Shown here: positions 7,863 to 15,727 of the stretch, in pieces
Numbering within the stretch: position 1 is the first letter of the stretch
Layout of the letters: every line of letters starts with the position of its first letter
Assembly: GCA_022704885.1 (NCBI GenBank)
Contig: JAKJFO010000043.1
Location: 1 to 23,501, forward strand
Reading direction: 5' to 3'
Source of the DNA: Candidatus Rifleibacteriota bacterium
GTDB lineage: Bacteria > Riflebacteria > Ozemobacteria > Ozemobacterales > Ozemobacteraceae
Length of the DNA stretch: 23,501 nucleotides
Translations under genes and position numbers: made by a program
Notes under the pieces: model-generated
The model's database searches: none
What the model was told of the DNA's origin: nothing
What the model saw: the letters and a program-made list of their open reading frames with translations, nothing else

Positions 7863-9155
7863 TCAGACGATCTGGAACATGAGCTCGCCGCCGGTGACCA
7901 GCTCACCATCGACGCGCGCTTCGGCTTCAACCTTACCGGTATTACCACGGACCTTGAGAACCTTGATATGAAACTCAAGCCGGTCTCCGGGAACGACGGG
8001 GCGGCGAAAGCGCACATTATCAATACCACAAAAGAACGGCACCTTGCCCTTGTGTTCAGGCTGCGACAAAAACAGAACGCCGGCAACCTGAGCCATGGCC
8101 TCGACGATCAGGACTCCCGGCATTACCGGCTTGCGAGGGAAGTGCCCGTTGAAAAATTCTTCGTTGGCAGTGACATTCTTGATGCCGACGATCGATTCGC
8201 CTGGTACCAGTGAAAGAATTCTGTCGACAAGCAGAAAAGGATAGCGATGCGGCAGAATCTCCTTGATTTGTTCGATATACATCATCTTGTTTTCCTTTCT
8301 CTGCTGAGACTCGGCAAATTTTGCCCTCAGCATCTTAGCAAATTTCACGTTAAAACTGTGGCCGGTTCTTTCGGCAATGATATGACCGCGAACAGGCTGA
8401 CCTATCAAAGAAAAATCACCGACGAGGTCGAGAATCTTGTGCAAAATCAGCTCGTCTTCATCGCGCAAACCCTCCGGGTTCATCACTTTTCCGTGATTGT
8501 CGATGACGATAGCGTTTTCGAGACTGCCGCCACGCGCCAGATTATGCTGTTTAAGCATATCGAATTCGCGCTCGAAACCAAAGGTTCTCGCCCGACAGAC
8601 CCGGTTTTTAAACACTTCCGGGCTGATTTCGATGTGCAGGTGGCGGGGCGCCACCAGATCGTCAGAATAAGCTAGGTGATAGGTCACTTCGAAACAATCT
8701 GAGGGCAGATAAGACATTGACTTCTCGCCCTCGCAGAGGCTGAATATTTCATGGACTTCACAATACTGTTTTTCGGCTTCCTGAGCTGCCAGACCTGCTT
8801 TTTCGATCATCGCGACAAAGTTCATCGCACTGCCGTCGAGCACTGGTGGCTCTTCGCTCGACAGTCTGATTTCAAGGTTATCGACACCGCAGCCATGCAG
8901 AGCCGAAAGAACATGTTCGACCGTGTGAACCGATGACCCGTTTTCGCTGATAATCGTGCCACGGTTGGTCGCGACGACATTGTCAAGGAGAGGACGAATA
9001 GAAGGGCTGCCAGCAAGATCGGTTCGGACGAACCTGATGCCGGCGTTCGCGGGAGCCGGTATGAACTGCATGGTTACCGGTTTTCCGGTGTGCAGGCCGA
9101 GTCCTTCACAGTTGCAGATTTCTGCCAGGGTAAATTGTCGGGTGGCTTGGGTCAT
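7863..9155 (-). CDS. lpxC-fabZ: LpxC-FabZ fusion: UDP-3-O-acyl-GlcNAc deacetylase / 3-hydroxyacyl-ACP dehydratase
   Basis: 430 aa. Residues 1-285 are LpxC, the zinc deacetylase that commits the lipid A pathway. Zinc ligands are visible as H81 in [13 protein letters not shown], and H239 and D243 in [11 protein letters not shown]80 and H266 occupy the other catalytic positions. Residues 292-430 are FabZ, with [13 protein letters not shown], the catalytic His in [11 protein letters not shown] (H338) and the Glu in VEAMAQ (E352). Fusions of this type are established in Bacteroidetes and some other diderm lineages; the two enzymes sit at the lipid A / fatty acid branch point. Codons 291-292 are ATG ATG preceded by AAGGA, so free FabZ could also be made. 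The start has only a weak Shine-Dalgarno and lies 2 nt after the upstream stop, so coupling is likely. Confidence 0.97.
   Translation of the reverse strand: MTQATRQFTLAEICNCEGLGLHTGKPVTMQFIPAPANAGIRFVRTDLAGSPSIRPLLDNVVATNRGTIISENGSSVHTVEHVLSALHGCGVDNLEIRLSSEEPPVLDGSAMNFVAMIEKAGLAAQEAEKQYCEVHEIFSLCEGEKSMSYLPSDCFEVTYHLAYSDDLVAPRHLHIEISPEVFKNRVCRARTFGFEREFDMLKQHNLARGGSLENAIVIDNHGKVMNPEGLRDEDELILHKILDLVGDFSLIGQPVRGHIIAERTGHSFNVKFAKMLRAKFAESQQRKENKMMYIEQIKEILPHRYPFLLVDRILSLVPGESIVGIKNVTANEEFFNGHFPRKPVMPGVLIVEAMAQVAGVLFLSQPEHKGKVPFFCGIDNVRFRRPVVPGDRLEFHIKVLKVRGNTGKVEAEARVDGELVTGGELMFQIV
8285..8297 (-). promoter_or_regulatory. Possible internal ribosome-binding site for free FabZ
   Basis: Minus strand AAGGA (8293-8297), 7-nt spacer, then ATG ATG (codons 291-292 of the fusion). 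The site falls exactly at the LpxC/FabZ domain boundary, in a Lys/Glu/Gln-rich linker. It may be a relic of separate genes or a working start; nothing in the sequence decides between these. Confidence 0.4.
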
Positions 9156-9157
9156 TA

Positions 9158-9790
9158 TTAAAAAGAACGAAAATAGTTGATGTTATAAATCTCTTCTTTG
9201 GCATCACGCTGCCCTAATTCGAGGCTGACGCCCGGATAAGGACTCAGTTTTACGCCAAAGGTATTAACTTCGTCGGTGCGCTCGGCACTCAGGGTGACAA
9301 GCGGAAAAACCATTTTTTCAACGCCATAAAAAAACTTGCGGTCGGTGGTTACCGGCTCTTTATAAAAGCCACCGTGCAGGTGAACTCCGAAAGTTTCGAT
9401 CGACTTTGAGGCGGCAAAGTAAAACAGTTTTGAACCAATTGCTTTGGTAAAGTCAGAAGCGCCATAAACAATGCTGGGCAGCATTTTGCCCTCTTCGAGC
9501 AGCTTGATTTTAACGCTCATCGGGTTCTTACCCTTAAATTCGCCGTTGAGGTGACGCAGAATCGATAATTCGACGAGTTCGCCAAACATTGCCTGCGAAA
9601 GCATAAAAGCAGAATGGCTGTCATCGTTGATATAGTTGGTCGCCGACCTTACATAACCGGTAGGCATCGAAAAAATCGCAGTACCCATATAGCGGGAACG
9701 TCTTATACTATCGGCAGCAGAAACTGGCGTGACGGAAAACACCACCAGAATCAACACTACCGCAAGTTTGAGAGTTCTGCAAAACGTCAT
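9158..9790 (-). CDS. Secreted YjbH-like putative outer-membrane protein
   Basis: 210 aa. It has an N-terminal signal peptide (residues 1-25, [14 protein letters not shown] then VSA-A). The mature protein alternates polar and hydrophobic residues as in amphipathic beta strands. It resembles the YjbH/WbfB-type outer-membrane family in the pattern IFSMPTGYV, then [22 protein letters not shown], and a C-terminal [18 protein letters not shown] strand pair. It ends in Phe, as many outer-membrane barrels do. YjbH-family proteins have been linked to exopolysaccharide, but the function here is unknown. It overlaps lpxD by 4 bases (ATGA) and sits 2 nt before lpxC-fabZ, so it is fully embedded in the lipid A operon. 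The family assignment is tentative. Confidence 0.7.
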   Translation of the reverse strand: MTFCRTLKLAVVLILVVFSVTPVSAADSIRRSRYMGTAIFSMPTGYVRSATNYINDDSHSAFMLSQAMFGELVELSILRHLNGEFKGKNPMSVKIKLLEEGKMLPSIVYGASDFTKAIGSKLFYFAASKSIETFGVHLHGGFYKEPVTTDRKFFYGVEKMVFPLVTLSAERTDEVNTFGVKLSPYPGVSLELGQRDAKEEIYNINYFRSF

Positions 9791-10845
9791 TTATTGTCAT
9801 TCCCTTCAAGCATTTTTTCGAGTTCGCGCACTTTTTTGATAAGATCTGGCAGTTTGCGCAGCGAAGCCATGATTCGGCGCTCTTCGTTGTGAGGCTTGAG
9901 CGGAAAACCCGAAACAAAACTGCCAGGTTCTACGTCAGAGGTCACCACGCCGCGCGCGGCTACAGTAGTGCCCTTGCCAACTCTGACATGGCCGGCAGTG
10001 CCGACCTGACCGGCCAGCGTAACTTCATCTTCAAGAATGGTGCTGCCCGAAATACCAACCTGAGCGACGATCACGCAATTTTTGCCAATCTGCACGTTAT
10101 GCGCAATATGCACCATATTGTCGATTTTGGTTCCCGAGCCGATAACGGTAGAGACAAGAGCACCACGATCAACAGTGACACAGGCGCCAATTTCGACATC
10201 ATCTTCGATGATGACATTGCCGACCTGTGGCACTTTCAGCTGCCGCCCCTGATGCAGGGTAAAACCGAAACCATCACTGCCGATAACAGCATTTGCATGA
10301 ATTATGCAGTTGTTGCCGACAACACAGTCGGCCAATATACGCACGCCCGGGTGAAGAAGAGTGTTTTTGCCAACACGGGCACCGCGGCCAACATAAGCCT
10401 GGGCACAGATCACCGCGCCGGCTTCGATTACTGCGCCATCTTCTACGACAGCGTGCGGGCCAACGCTGGCTGACGGCGCAACTTCAGCATTTTCGCTGAC
10501 GAACGCAGCCGGATGAATCGAATAACCCGGTTTTTCGAGAGGAAAAAAGAACTCAAGAGCTTTAACCAGCCCGTAATAAGGGTTCTTCAGTCGCAGCGAC
10601 GGCAAGTTCAGCTCCGGGGCATCGTCTGGTGCAATAACAGCGGCCGCTTTCGAATTTTTGAGGAGTTCAAGATAGGAAGCATAGTTTTTGGCGCCTGAAA
10701 GAAAGGTGATCTGACCGGCACCGGCATCGTGGGCAGAAGCCACGCCGTTCAGCATGACCTCGCCATTACCGACCACCCGGCCTTCGGCGAGGCGGGCGAG
10801 TTCCTGCAGACTGATTGTACGGTTTTGCTTCTCTATCATATTCAC
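9787..10845 (-). CDS. lpxD: UDP-3-O-acylglucosamine N-acyltransferase LpxD
   Basis: 352 aa, close to the family length of about 340. Residues 10-100 form the N-terminal uridine-binding domain (SLQELARLAEGRVVG, then GQITFLSGAKNY). Residues 108-315 form the left-handed beta-helix. The catalytic His lies in DNMVHIAHNVQIG (H249, matching E. coli H239), and SDGFGF (residues 190-195) is also conserved. The C-terminus is a coiled, charged helix (SLRKLPDLIKKVRELEKMLE), longer than in E. coli. LpxD adds the second 3-hydroxyacyl chain in lipid A synthesis. The reading begins at GTG 10845, but an in-frame ATG at 10839 is equally possible; neither has a clear Shine-Dalgarno. Confidence 0.97.
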   Translation of the reverse strand: MNMIEKQNRTISLQELARLAEGRVVGNGEVMLNGVASAHDAGAGQITFLSGAKNYASYLELLKNSKAAAVIAPDDAPELNLPSLRLKNPYYGLVKALEFFFPLEKPGYSIHPAAFVSENAEVAPSASVGPHAVVEDGAVIEAGAVICAQAYVGRGARVGKNTLLHPGVRILADCVVGNNCIIHANAVIGSDGFGFTLHQGRQLKVPQVGNVIIEDDVEIGACVTVDRGALVSTVIGSGTKIDNMVHIAHNVQIGKNCVIVAQVGISGSTILEDEVTLAGQVGTAGHVRVGKGTTVAARGVVTSDVEPGSFVSGFPLKPHNEERRIMASLRKLPDLIKKVRELEKMLEGNDNK

Positions 10846-10867
10846 AGACTGTCACTGTGGCAGCATG

Positions 10868-10913
10868 GCAGATAATATGCGGGCAGGTTTATAACCTGCC
10901 CGCTGCAATCTGC
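10868..10913 (-). other. Intercistronic perfect stem-loop between skp and lpxD
   Basis: GCGGGCAGGTT (10879-10889) and AACCTGCCCGC (10893-10903) form an 11-bp stem with a 3-nt loop, extended by GCAGAT (10868-10873) and ATCTGC (10908-10913). It starts immediately after the skp stop codon. There is no T run on the minus strand side, so it is better read as an mRNA-stability or processing element, or a weak attenuator, than as a full terminator. Confidence 0.6.
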
Positions 10914-11519
10914 TTATTTGCCTTTGGCGGGGGCCTTGGCCGGAGCCTTGGCCGGGCCTGCGCTGTTAAGTGCCTGCAGCACTTCTTCGGTAATGTCTTT
11001 TACGACATCTTCTTCACCAAAATAAAAGAAACGCTTTTCAAATACGGCTTTGATCTTGTGTTTCTGCGCGATCTGCTTGATAACAGTGTCGACTCTTTCG
11101 TCGAGCTTTTTCGAAAGGTCGCCCATTTCCTTTTCTTCCATTTCGTAAAGGGCTTTCTGAGAGTCTTCGAAAAACTTCTGCAGTTCGCTCTGTTTCTGAG
11201 CCAGCTGCTGGCGCAGATCTTTGAGCTTAGGTTCGAGAGCCTGAGCTTCTTTTTCCTTCTTGCCGTCTCTGAGTTCCTGCATGCGCTTGGCTGTGGTCAG
11301 ATAATCGTCGTCGAGCTTCTGAACTTCACCTTTGCGGGTTTCGAGTTCTTTCTGCAGATTTTCCTTCTTACCTTCAAGAACCTGTTTGGTCTTCTGGGTT
11401 TCGCTGTATTTGTTGAAAATCTGACCGGCATCGACAACGCCGAATTCAAAGGCAAAAGCCACCATCGGGCTGGCAACGAGTCCTGCTGCGAGACAAAGCT
11501 TCAATAAATGTTTTTTCAT
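10914..11519 (-). CDS. skp: Periplasmic chaperone Skp/OmpH
   Basis: 201 aa. Signal peptide residues 1-23 (cleavage after AFA). The mature N-terminus FEFGVVDAGQIFNKYSETQK is the typical OmpH strand, followed by a long charged coiled coil (about residues 38-165) rich in Lys, Glu and Gln. Skp forms a trimer whose helical arms hold unfolded outer-membrane proteins on the way to BamA. The C-terminal strand region (HKIKAVFEKRFFYFGEEDVV) is conserved. The last 20 residues are an unusual Ala-Pro-Lys tail (GPAKAPAKAPAKGK). It lies directly downstream of bamA, as in many diderms. AAGGAG lies 11 nt before the ATG. Confidence 0.92.
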   Translation of the reverse strand: MKKHLLKLCLAAGLVASPMVAFAFEFGVVDAGQIFNKYSETQKTKQVLEGKKENLQKELETRKGEVQKLDDDYLTTAKRMQELRDGKKEKEAQALEPKLKDLRQQLAQKQSELQKFFEDSQKALYEMEEKEMGDLSKKLDERVDTVIKQIAQKHKIKAVFEKRFFYFGEEDVVKDITEEVLQALNSAGPAKAPAKAPAKGK

Positions 11520-11571
11520 CGGGATCGAGTCTCCTTATTTTCTTTGCTCCACCACGGAGCTTTATATGTGA

Positions 11572-13287
11572 TTAGAACGATGAACCAAAGTTGATGTAAG
11601 TGTTGCCTGAATCTCGATCATCTGCCTTACCGTAATCGAGAGCGACCGGGCCAAGCGGAGTCTGCAGGCGAATACCCAGACCATAACCTCCCTTGAGGTC
11701 ATAATTGAGTTTCTGGCGGTTGTAGTCAGTGCCCCAGGCACTTCCTATGTCATAAAAGGCGACCAGATCGAAGTTCTTTGCGAAGTTCTGGCGCAATTCG
11801 AAGTTGGTATAGAACACTTTGGTGCCGAGAAATTCGCGCTCTTCATAACCGCGAATGGTGCTGCTGCCACCGACCGAGAACATGTCGTAGACAGGCACGA
11901 AGCCTTCGCCGATGGTTGTCTGACCGGCCACACTCTGCACGGCAAAAACTGTTTTGCGGTTTTTGCTGATGGCAAGATAGCGACGCAGCGCCAGCATATA
12001 CTTGGTATACTGATTGTCGCCCTTGAGGAAACCGCCGGTTGTTTCAGCCCAGAAGGTATCATGCACACCGGTAGTCGGTCGGAAACGGTTGTCTCTGGTA
12101 TCTTTGGCCAGGATTGCGGCGAGCGTCTGAATACGCCCATTGAGAAGACCGGCAGCAGGAGCGACGCTCGGATCTTTTGGCGTAAGCTTGATGTCTTCAT
12201 CACGGAAGCGGAACGAGAGATCAAGATCGCTGTTAAGCCTGCGACCGAGAGTGATGGCGCCACCGGTGCGTTTTTCGTCGTATTCGGCGAGCTCATTGCC
12301 GCCAGCGTAAAGGTTGCGGGTGTATTCGGTGTTATACAGGTCGATACCGAAGCTCTGCGGTTTGTTATTGAGCCACGGATCGAAGTAACCAAGTTCGTAG
12401 GTTTCGATACCACCGAATTCGGTCTTGAGATAAACGCGCTTGCCTTCGCCCTGAAAATTGTTCTGAGAAAGGTTCACAAAGCCAACCAGGCCATTGAGTG
12501 AAGAATAACCAGCACCAACGCCGGCTCGACCAGTTTTCTGTTCGACGACGTGAATAACCAGCACGACTTCTTCTGGAGTTTTGCCAGGCAGATGGTCGCG
12601 GCGAACTTCTTCGAAGAAGCCAAGGTTATAAAGACGCTGCAGATCGCGCACGATCTTTTTGTTGTCATAAATCTCGCCGGGCTTTACGGTAAGTTCACGG
12701 CGAACGACCTTTTCTTTAGTCTTTTTGAGACCTTCGATCTTGATATCAGCCAGAACGCCTTCGATAATTTCGATATTGATTTTGCGGCCCTGATCCTGGA
12801 CGTAGGCATCGGAAACTTTTGAAAAGAGAAAGCCTTCGCGGCCAAGAGCCTCATTGACATGCTGTATATCCTGAGTCAGCAGTTTACTGTTGAAAACAGA
12901 ACCTACTTTGCTTTCCATGGCTGAAGTCAGAACAGACTGAGAAACCCTGGTGACACCTTTGATCTCGATCTCACCGATAATGGCGTTTTCTTCAACCTTG
13001 AATACAACTTCGCGGCCGGCTGCGCCCTGGCGAACTTCGGCGCCAACATATGAGAAATAACCCATTTCGCCGATGCGGGCAATGTCTTCCTGAATCTTGT
13101 CTGATTCGAGTTTATCACCAGCCTTGATCGCAAGGTTCAACAGTATGATCTTTTCTTCGATCAGACGATTGCCTTCAACCTTTACGCCAGTTACGACATT
13201 GCTTTCATAAGCGCCGGCCGTGAGGCTCACAAAAACGAGAAAACACAGGAATAGACTCTTTATCGGGCTGAAGGTGGATCTGTTCAT
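11572..13287 (-). CDS. bamA: Outer membrane protein assembly factor BamA (three POTRA domains)
   Basis: 571 aa from the ATG at 13287. Signal peptide residues 1-25. Three POTRA domains follow: about 30-102 (VVTGVKVEGNRLIEEKII), 103-177 (IGEIEIKGVTRVSQSVL) and 178-250 (LADIKIEGLKKTKEKVVRRE). The 16-stranded barrel is about 255-571, with the lid-loop motif TIRGYEERE and a C-terminal beta-signal ending YINFGSSF. BamA folds and inserts outer-membrane proteins. E. coli BamA has five POTRAs and about 810 aa, so this is a short form. The longer reading from 13434 would start upstream of the predicted promoter, so it is rejected; AAGGAG lies 3 nt before the chosen ATG and a signal peptide follows. Confidence 0.95.
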   Translation of the reverse strand: MNRSTFSPIKSLFLCFLVFVSLTAGAYESNVVTGVKVEGNRLIEEKIILLNLAIKAGDKLESDKIQEDIARIGEMGYFSYVGAEVRQGAAGREVVFKVEENAIIGEIEIKGVTRVSQSVLTSAMESKVGSVFNSKLLTQDIQHVNEALGREGFLFSKVSDAYVQDQGRKINIEIIEGVLADIKIEGLKKTKEKVVRRELTVKPGEIYDNKKIVRDLQRLYNLGFFEEVRRDHLPGKTPEEVVLVIHVVEQKTGRAGVGAGYSSLNGLVGFVNLSQNNFQGEGKRVYLKTEFGGIETYELGYFDPWLNNKPQSFGIDLYNTEYTRNLYAGGNELAEYDEKRTGGAITLGRRLNSDLDLSFRFRDEDIKLTPKDPSVAPAAGLLNGRIQTLAAILAKDTRDNRFRPTTGVHDTFWAETTGGFLKGDNQYTKYMLALRRYLAISKNRKTVFAVQSVAGQTTIGEGFVPVYDMFSVGGSSTIRGYEEREFLGTKVFYTNFELRQNFAKNFDLVAFYDIGSAWGTDYNRQKLNYDLKGGYGLGIRLQTPLGPVALDYGKADDRDSGNTYINFGSSF

Positions 13288-13311
13288 AGGCTCCTTCTCG
13301 GAATAATCTAT

Positions 13312-13336
13312 ACAAAGTATCGGCATGATACTTTGT
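13312..13336. promoter_or_regulatory. Perfect palindrome over the bamA promoter -10, operator candidate
   Basis: ACAAAGTATC (13312-13321), 5-nt spacer, GATACTTTGT (13327-13336). The palindrome covers the -10 hexamer (13325-13330) and the expected transcription start near 13318. Because the start lies inside it, most of it is not transcribed, so a DNA-binding repressor fits better than an RNA hairpin. I do not recognise the site as belonging to a known regulator. Confidence 0.6.
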
Positions 13337-13353
13337 TGCCTTGAGCTTGTCAA
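13325..13353 (-). promoter_or_regulatory. Sigma70 promoter of the bamA-skp-lpxD-yjbH-lpxC/fabZ-lpxA operon
   Basis: Minus strand TTGACA (13348-13353), 17-nt spacer, TATCAT (13325-13330). The -35 is a perfect consensus and the spacing is ideal. It gives a leader of about 30 nt before the bamA ATG. No other promoter or terminator as strong as this is seen before the terminator after lpxA, so one long transcript is likely. Confidence 0.85.
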
Positions 13354-13421
13354 GAAATCAGCTTCAAATCTGCATAACAAATAAGCTGCCCTGTTTTTTT
13401 TCGGTTTTACCGGCAAGTTAC

Positions 13422-13450
13422 TTGAATTCGCCATCGCGGGCGGTTATCCT
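13422..13450 (+). promoter_or_regulatory. Sigma70 promoter of the zinc-ribbon DnaB-like gene
   Basis: TTGAAT (13422-13427), 17-nt spacer, TATCCT (13445-13450), giving a start near 13457. It is divergent from the bamA promoter, with the -35 boxes about 70 bp apart. Confidence 0.6.
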
Positions 13451-13475
13451 GTAGTATTGAATAACTGTAATAACC

Positions 13476-13489
13476 GGAGGCTGCGAGTG
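13476..13489 (+). promoter_or_regulatory. Ribosome-binding site and GTG start of the DnaB-like gene
   Basis: GGAGG (13476-13480), 6-nt spacer, GTG (13487-13489). An upstream in-frame ATG at 13457 falls on the predicted transcription start and has no Shine-Dalgarno, so the GTG is preferred. Confidence 0.8.
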
Positions 13490-15727
13490 GCAAACTGCAA
13501 TATTTGCAACAAGGAAATAGAAGAAGGCTATATCTGTGTAGACTGTGCAAGAGTTCAGAGACAACAGTCCGGGCAGACGACCCCGCCAAAAAGTTCCGCA
13601 CCCGGCCAACGCCCGGCAGGCGGCGGGTTTTCTCTTAACAATCTGCGCGGCACCCCAGCTCCGGCACCACAGCCACGCCCGACAACTCCACCATTGAGCC
13701 CGTCTCAGCCGTCAGGGGCATCACCGCTACCACCACCCAAACCTCTGCCCAGACCAGCCGCAACTCCGCCTCTGAACAAGCCCGAGAGCTTTTCCTTATC
13801 AGGACCTGGCCGAAAATCTGAATCAGCTCCGGAACCGGTCGCGAACCCGGAAATCAGCGAGCCCCTCGATTTTTCGCAGTTTGACTTCAACACTGCGAGC
13901 ACCGAAGAGCCTTCTTCTCAGCAGCCCGTAGAAGAACCTGCAGCTCAGACACAGTCAGAAGTGGCGCCAGTTTCATACGAAGCCCCACAGCAGCCAGCGT
14001 TTACGCGGCCACCAACACCGCCTGCCACGCCCGTTTCGTCGCCTGCCACAAGCCGACGCCCGGCTCTCAGCGTCGAGAAGCCCGCAGACCGTCCGACGGC
14101 TTCTTCCGAAGAGCAGCAACAGATAGAACACGAGGTTTTCAGCTCAGACATGACCGGTTACGGCGACGAGGAGCTTGAGATTGCCGTTCTCGCCGGTATC
14201 ATGAAAGATTCTTTCATTCTCGACAGTCTCAAGGGCAAAGGCCTGATGTCAGGACTGTTTTCGACACGCTTTACCCGTGCCATCTATCAGAGCATTCTCT
14301 CGCTGCGCGAAGAAAACCCGGAACTTAGCGGTCTCGACCGCATAGTGCTCAAGAACAAGCTGCGGCAGCTCAACCTGTGGGACAGCTCGGTCCAGGCAAT
14401 GATCGAAAAAATTGTCGCCGAACCGCCACCAGAGCTTGACCGCGCTCTGCACTTTCTCGAACTGATGAAGGAGCAGGCGCTCAAACGCAAGCTCAAGGAA
14501 GTTTCGCACAATATTTCCGACTTCATCGAAAAGCCGACCGATCACGCCAACGAAAACATCGAGACTTTTACCAACAAGATCATTCAGGATGTCCGCAATA
14601 TCCAGAAAGCGCGCACGACCAAGCGTATCAACCTGGTCAAGGAAGAGATGCGCGATATCATCGGAGATATCGAAAACCGTGAACGTGTTGGCGAAATCGA
14701 TATCATCGGCTACTCATTCGAGCCCATGCACTATTTGAATGTAGCAATTTCAGGGTTCCGCAAAGGTTTCATGTATGCAATCGCCGGCGCCCCACGCCGT
14801 GGTAAAACGACCTTCACCCTGGAACTGGCAACCAGAGTAGCGACACTCAACAAGATTCCGGTTCTTTTCTTCACCTATGAACAGACGAAAAAGAATCTGA
14901 CCTATCGTCTTCTCGCCAAAGAGAGTCGCCTCAACCCTGATACTCTGCAGCGCAAGAAAATCCGTTCCGACATGATTTCAGATGCCAAGTTCATGGGCGG
15001 CTGGAAAAAGATGCAGGATTACATGGATTATTTTTACATCATCGAAGCGACCAAAGAAGATACGGTAGACCGCATCAGATCTTATGCATACAACGCCATG
15101 CAGGATTTCAACACTGAGAACATCATGATCTTCGTCGACTATATCCAGAAAATGCCGCTGTCGCGCAATTACATGGATGAGAAATTCAAGGTTGAAGAAA
15201 TTTCGACCGAGCTCAAGGGGCTGTGCATCGAATTAAACAACCCGATCATGACGATCAGCTCTCTGTCAAAAGAGGGCTGTATGATCGATGCCACTCCAGA
15301 CGCCGAAAGACCGACAATGTATCATTGCAAGGGCAGCGGCGACCTTGAATACGACCTTGACTGCGCAATGATTCAGGCCAAGGACTGGGGCGACACCAAA
15401 GAGCTTTATCAGCAGCTGCAGCACAAGGCTGAAGAACTCGGCAAAGATACGACACGCATTCCCAAGGTCGATGTCGTCAACCTTTACCTCGACAAGAACC
15501 GCGACGCGCCCGAAGGCATTTTCTCGACAATTCAGTATCTGTTCTTCATCGAAGACAACAAGTTTATCGAGCTCGGTCCGAAGTTCGACGACGACCGTTT
15601 CAGATTCAGCAAAATCGAAGAACTCGTCGACAAGCTCATCGAGCAGAACTTCATCGTTTTCTTTGACAAACCACGCGACGCCTCGTATAACAAAGGCCGC
15701 GTCTCAATCAAACTCAAAAACTTCTAA
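13487..15727 (+). CDS. DnaB-like hexameric helicase/ATPase with N-terminal zinc ribbon and Pro-rich linker
   Basis: 746 aa from the GTG start. Residues 4-20 form a C4 zinc ribbon (CNIC ... CVDC). Residues about 30-205 are a Pro/Ser/Ala-rich, probably disordered linker. Residues about 220-365 resemble the DnaB N-terminal helical domain. Residues about 400-700 are the RecA-like DnaB core: Walker A GAPRRGKTT (434-442), FTYEQTKKNLTYRLL where DnaB has F-x-LEM, Walker B IMIFVDYIQKM (Asp 551), an ISSLSKEG sensor segment, GSGDLEYDLD where DnaB has ESGAIEQDAD, and LDKNRDAPEG matching the KNRNGPTG arginine-finger region. The ATPase residues are intact, so NTP-driven hexamer activity is likely. It diverges from replicative DnaB, so it is probably a paralogue; its substrate is unknown. 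It overlaps the downstream lipoprotein gene by one base (TAATG). Confidence 0.85.
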   Translation: MANCNICNKEIEEGYICVDCARVQRQQSGQTTPPKSSAPGQRPAGGGFSLNNLRGTPAPAPQPRPTTPPLSPSQPSGASPLPPPKPLPRPAATPPLNKPESFSLSGPGRKSESAPEPVANPEISEPLDFSQFDFNTASTEEPSSQQPVEEPAAQTQSEVAPVSYEAPQQPAFTRPPTPPATPVSSPATSRRPALSVEKPADRPTASSEEQQQIEHEVFSSDMTGYGDEELEIAVLAGIMKDSFILDSLKGKGLMSGLFSTRFTRAIYQSILSLREENPELSGLDRIVLKNKLRQLNLWDSSVQAMIEKIVAEPPPELDRALHFLELMKEQALKRKLKEVSHNISDFIEKPTDHANENIETFTNKIIQDVRNIQKARTTKRINLVKEEMRDIIGDIENRERVGEIDIIGYSFEPMHYLNVAISGFRKGFMYAIAGAPRRGKTTFTLELATRVATLNKIPVLFFTYEQTKKNLTYRLLAKESRLNPDTLQRKKIRSDMISDAKFMGGWKKMQDYMDYFYIIEATKEDTVDRIRSYAYNAMQDFNTENIMIFVDYIQKMPLSRNYMDEKFKVEEISTELKGLCIELNNPIMTISSLSKEGCMIDATPDAERPTMYHCKGSGDLEYDLDCAMIQAKDWGDTKELYQQLQHKAEELGKDTTRIPKVDVVNLYLDKNRDAPEGIFSTIQYLFFIEDNKFIELGPKFDDDRFRFSKIEELVDKLIEQNFIVFFDKPRDASYNKGRVSIKLKNF

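Noticed and set aside
7380..8213. 277-codon plus-strand open frame
   Set aside because: It runs antisense through lpxA and the fabZ part of lpxC-fabZ, both of which are certain; it is a by-product of codon bias.
10815..11507. 230-codon plus-strand frame that looks like a Phe/Leu-rich membrane protein
   Set aside because: It is the antisense of the Lys/Glu-rich Skp coiled coil; Lys and Glu codons read backwards give Phe and Leu codons, which explains the hydrophobicity.
11535..11570. Small inverted repeat GCTCC-ACCAC-GGAGC between bamA and skp
   Set aside because: Only 5 bp of stem with no T run; too weak to call a terminator or attenuator.
13288..13434. N-terminal extension of BamA
   Set aside because: It would cross the consensus promoter and place 49 residues before an evident signal peptide.
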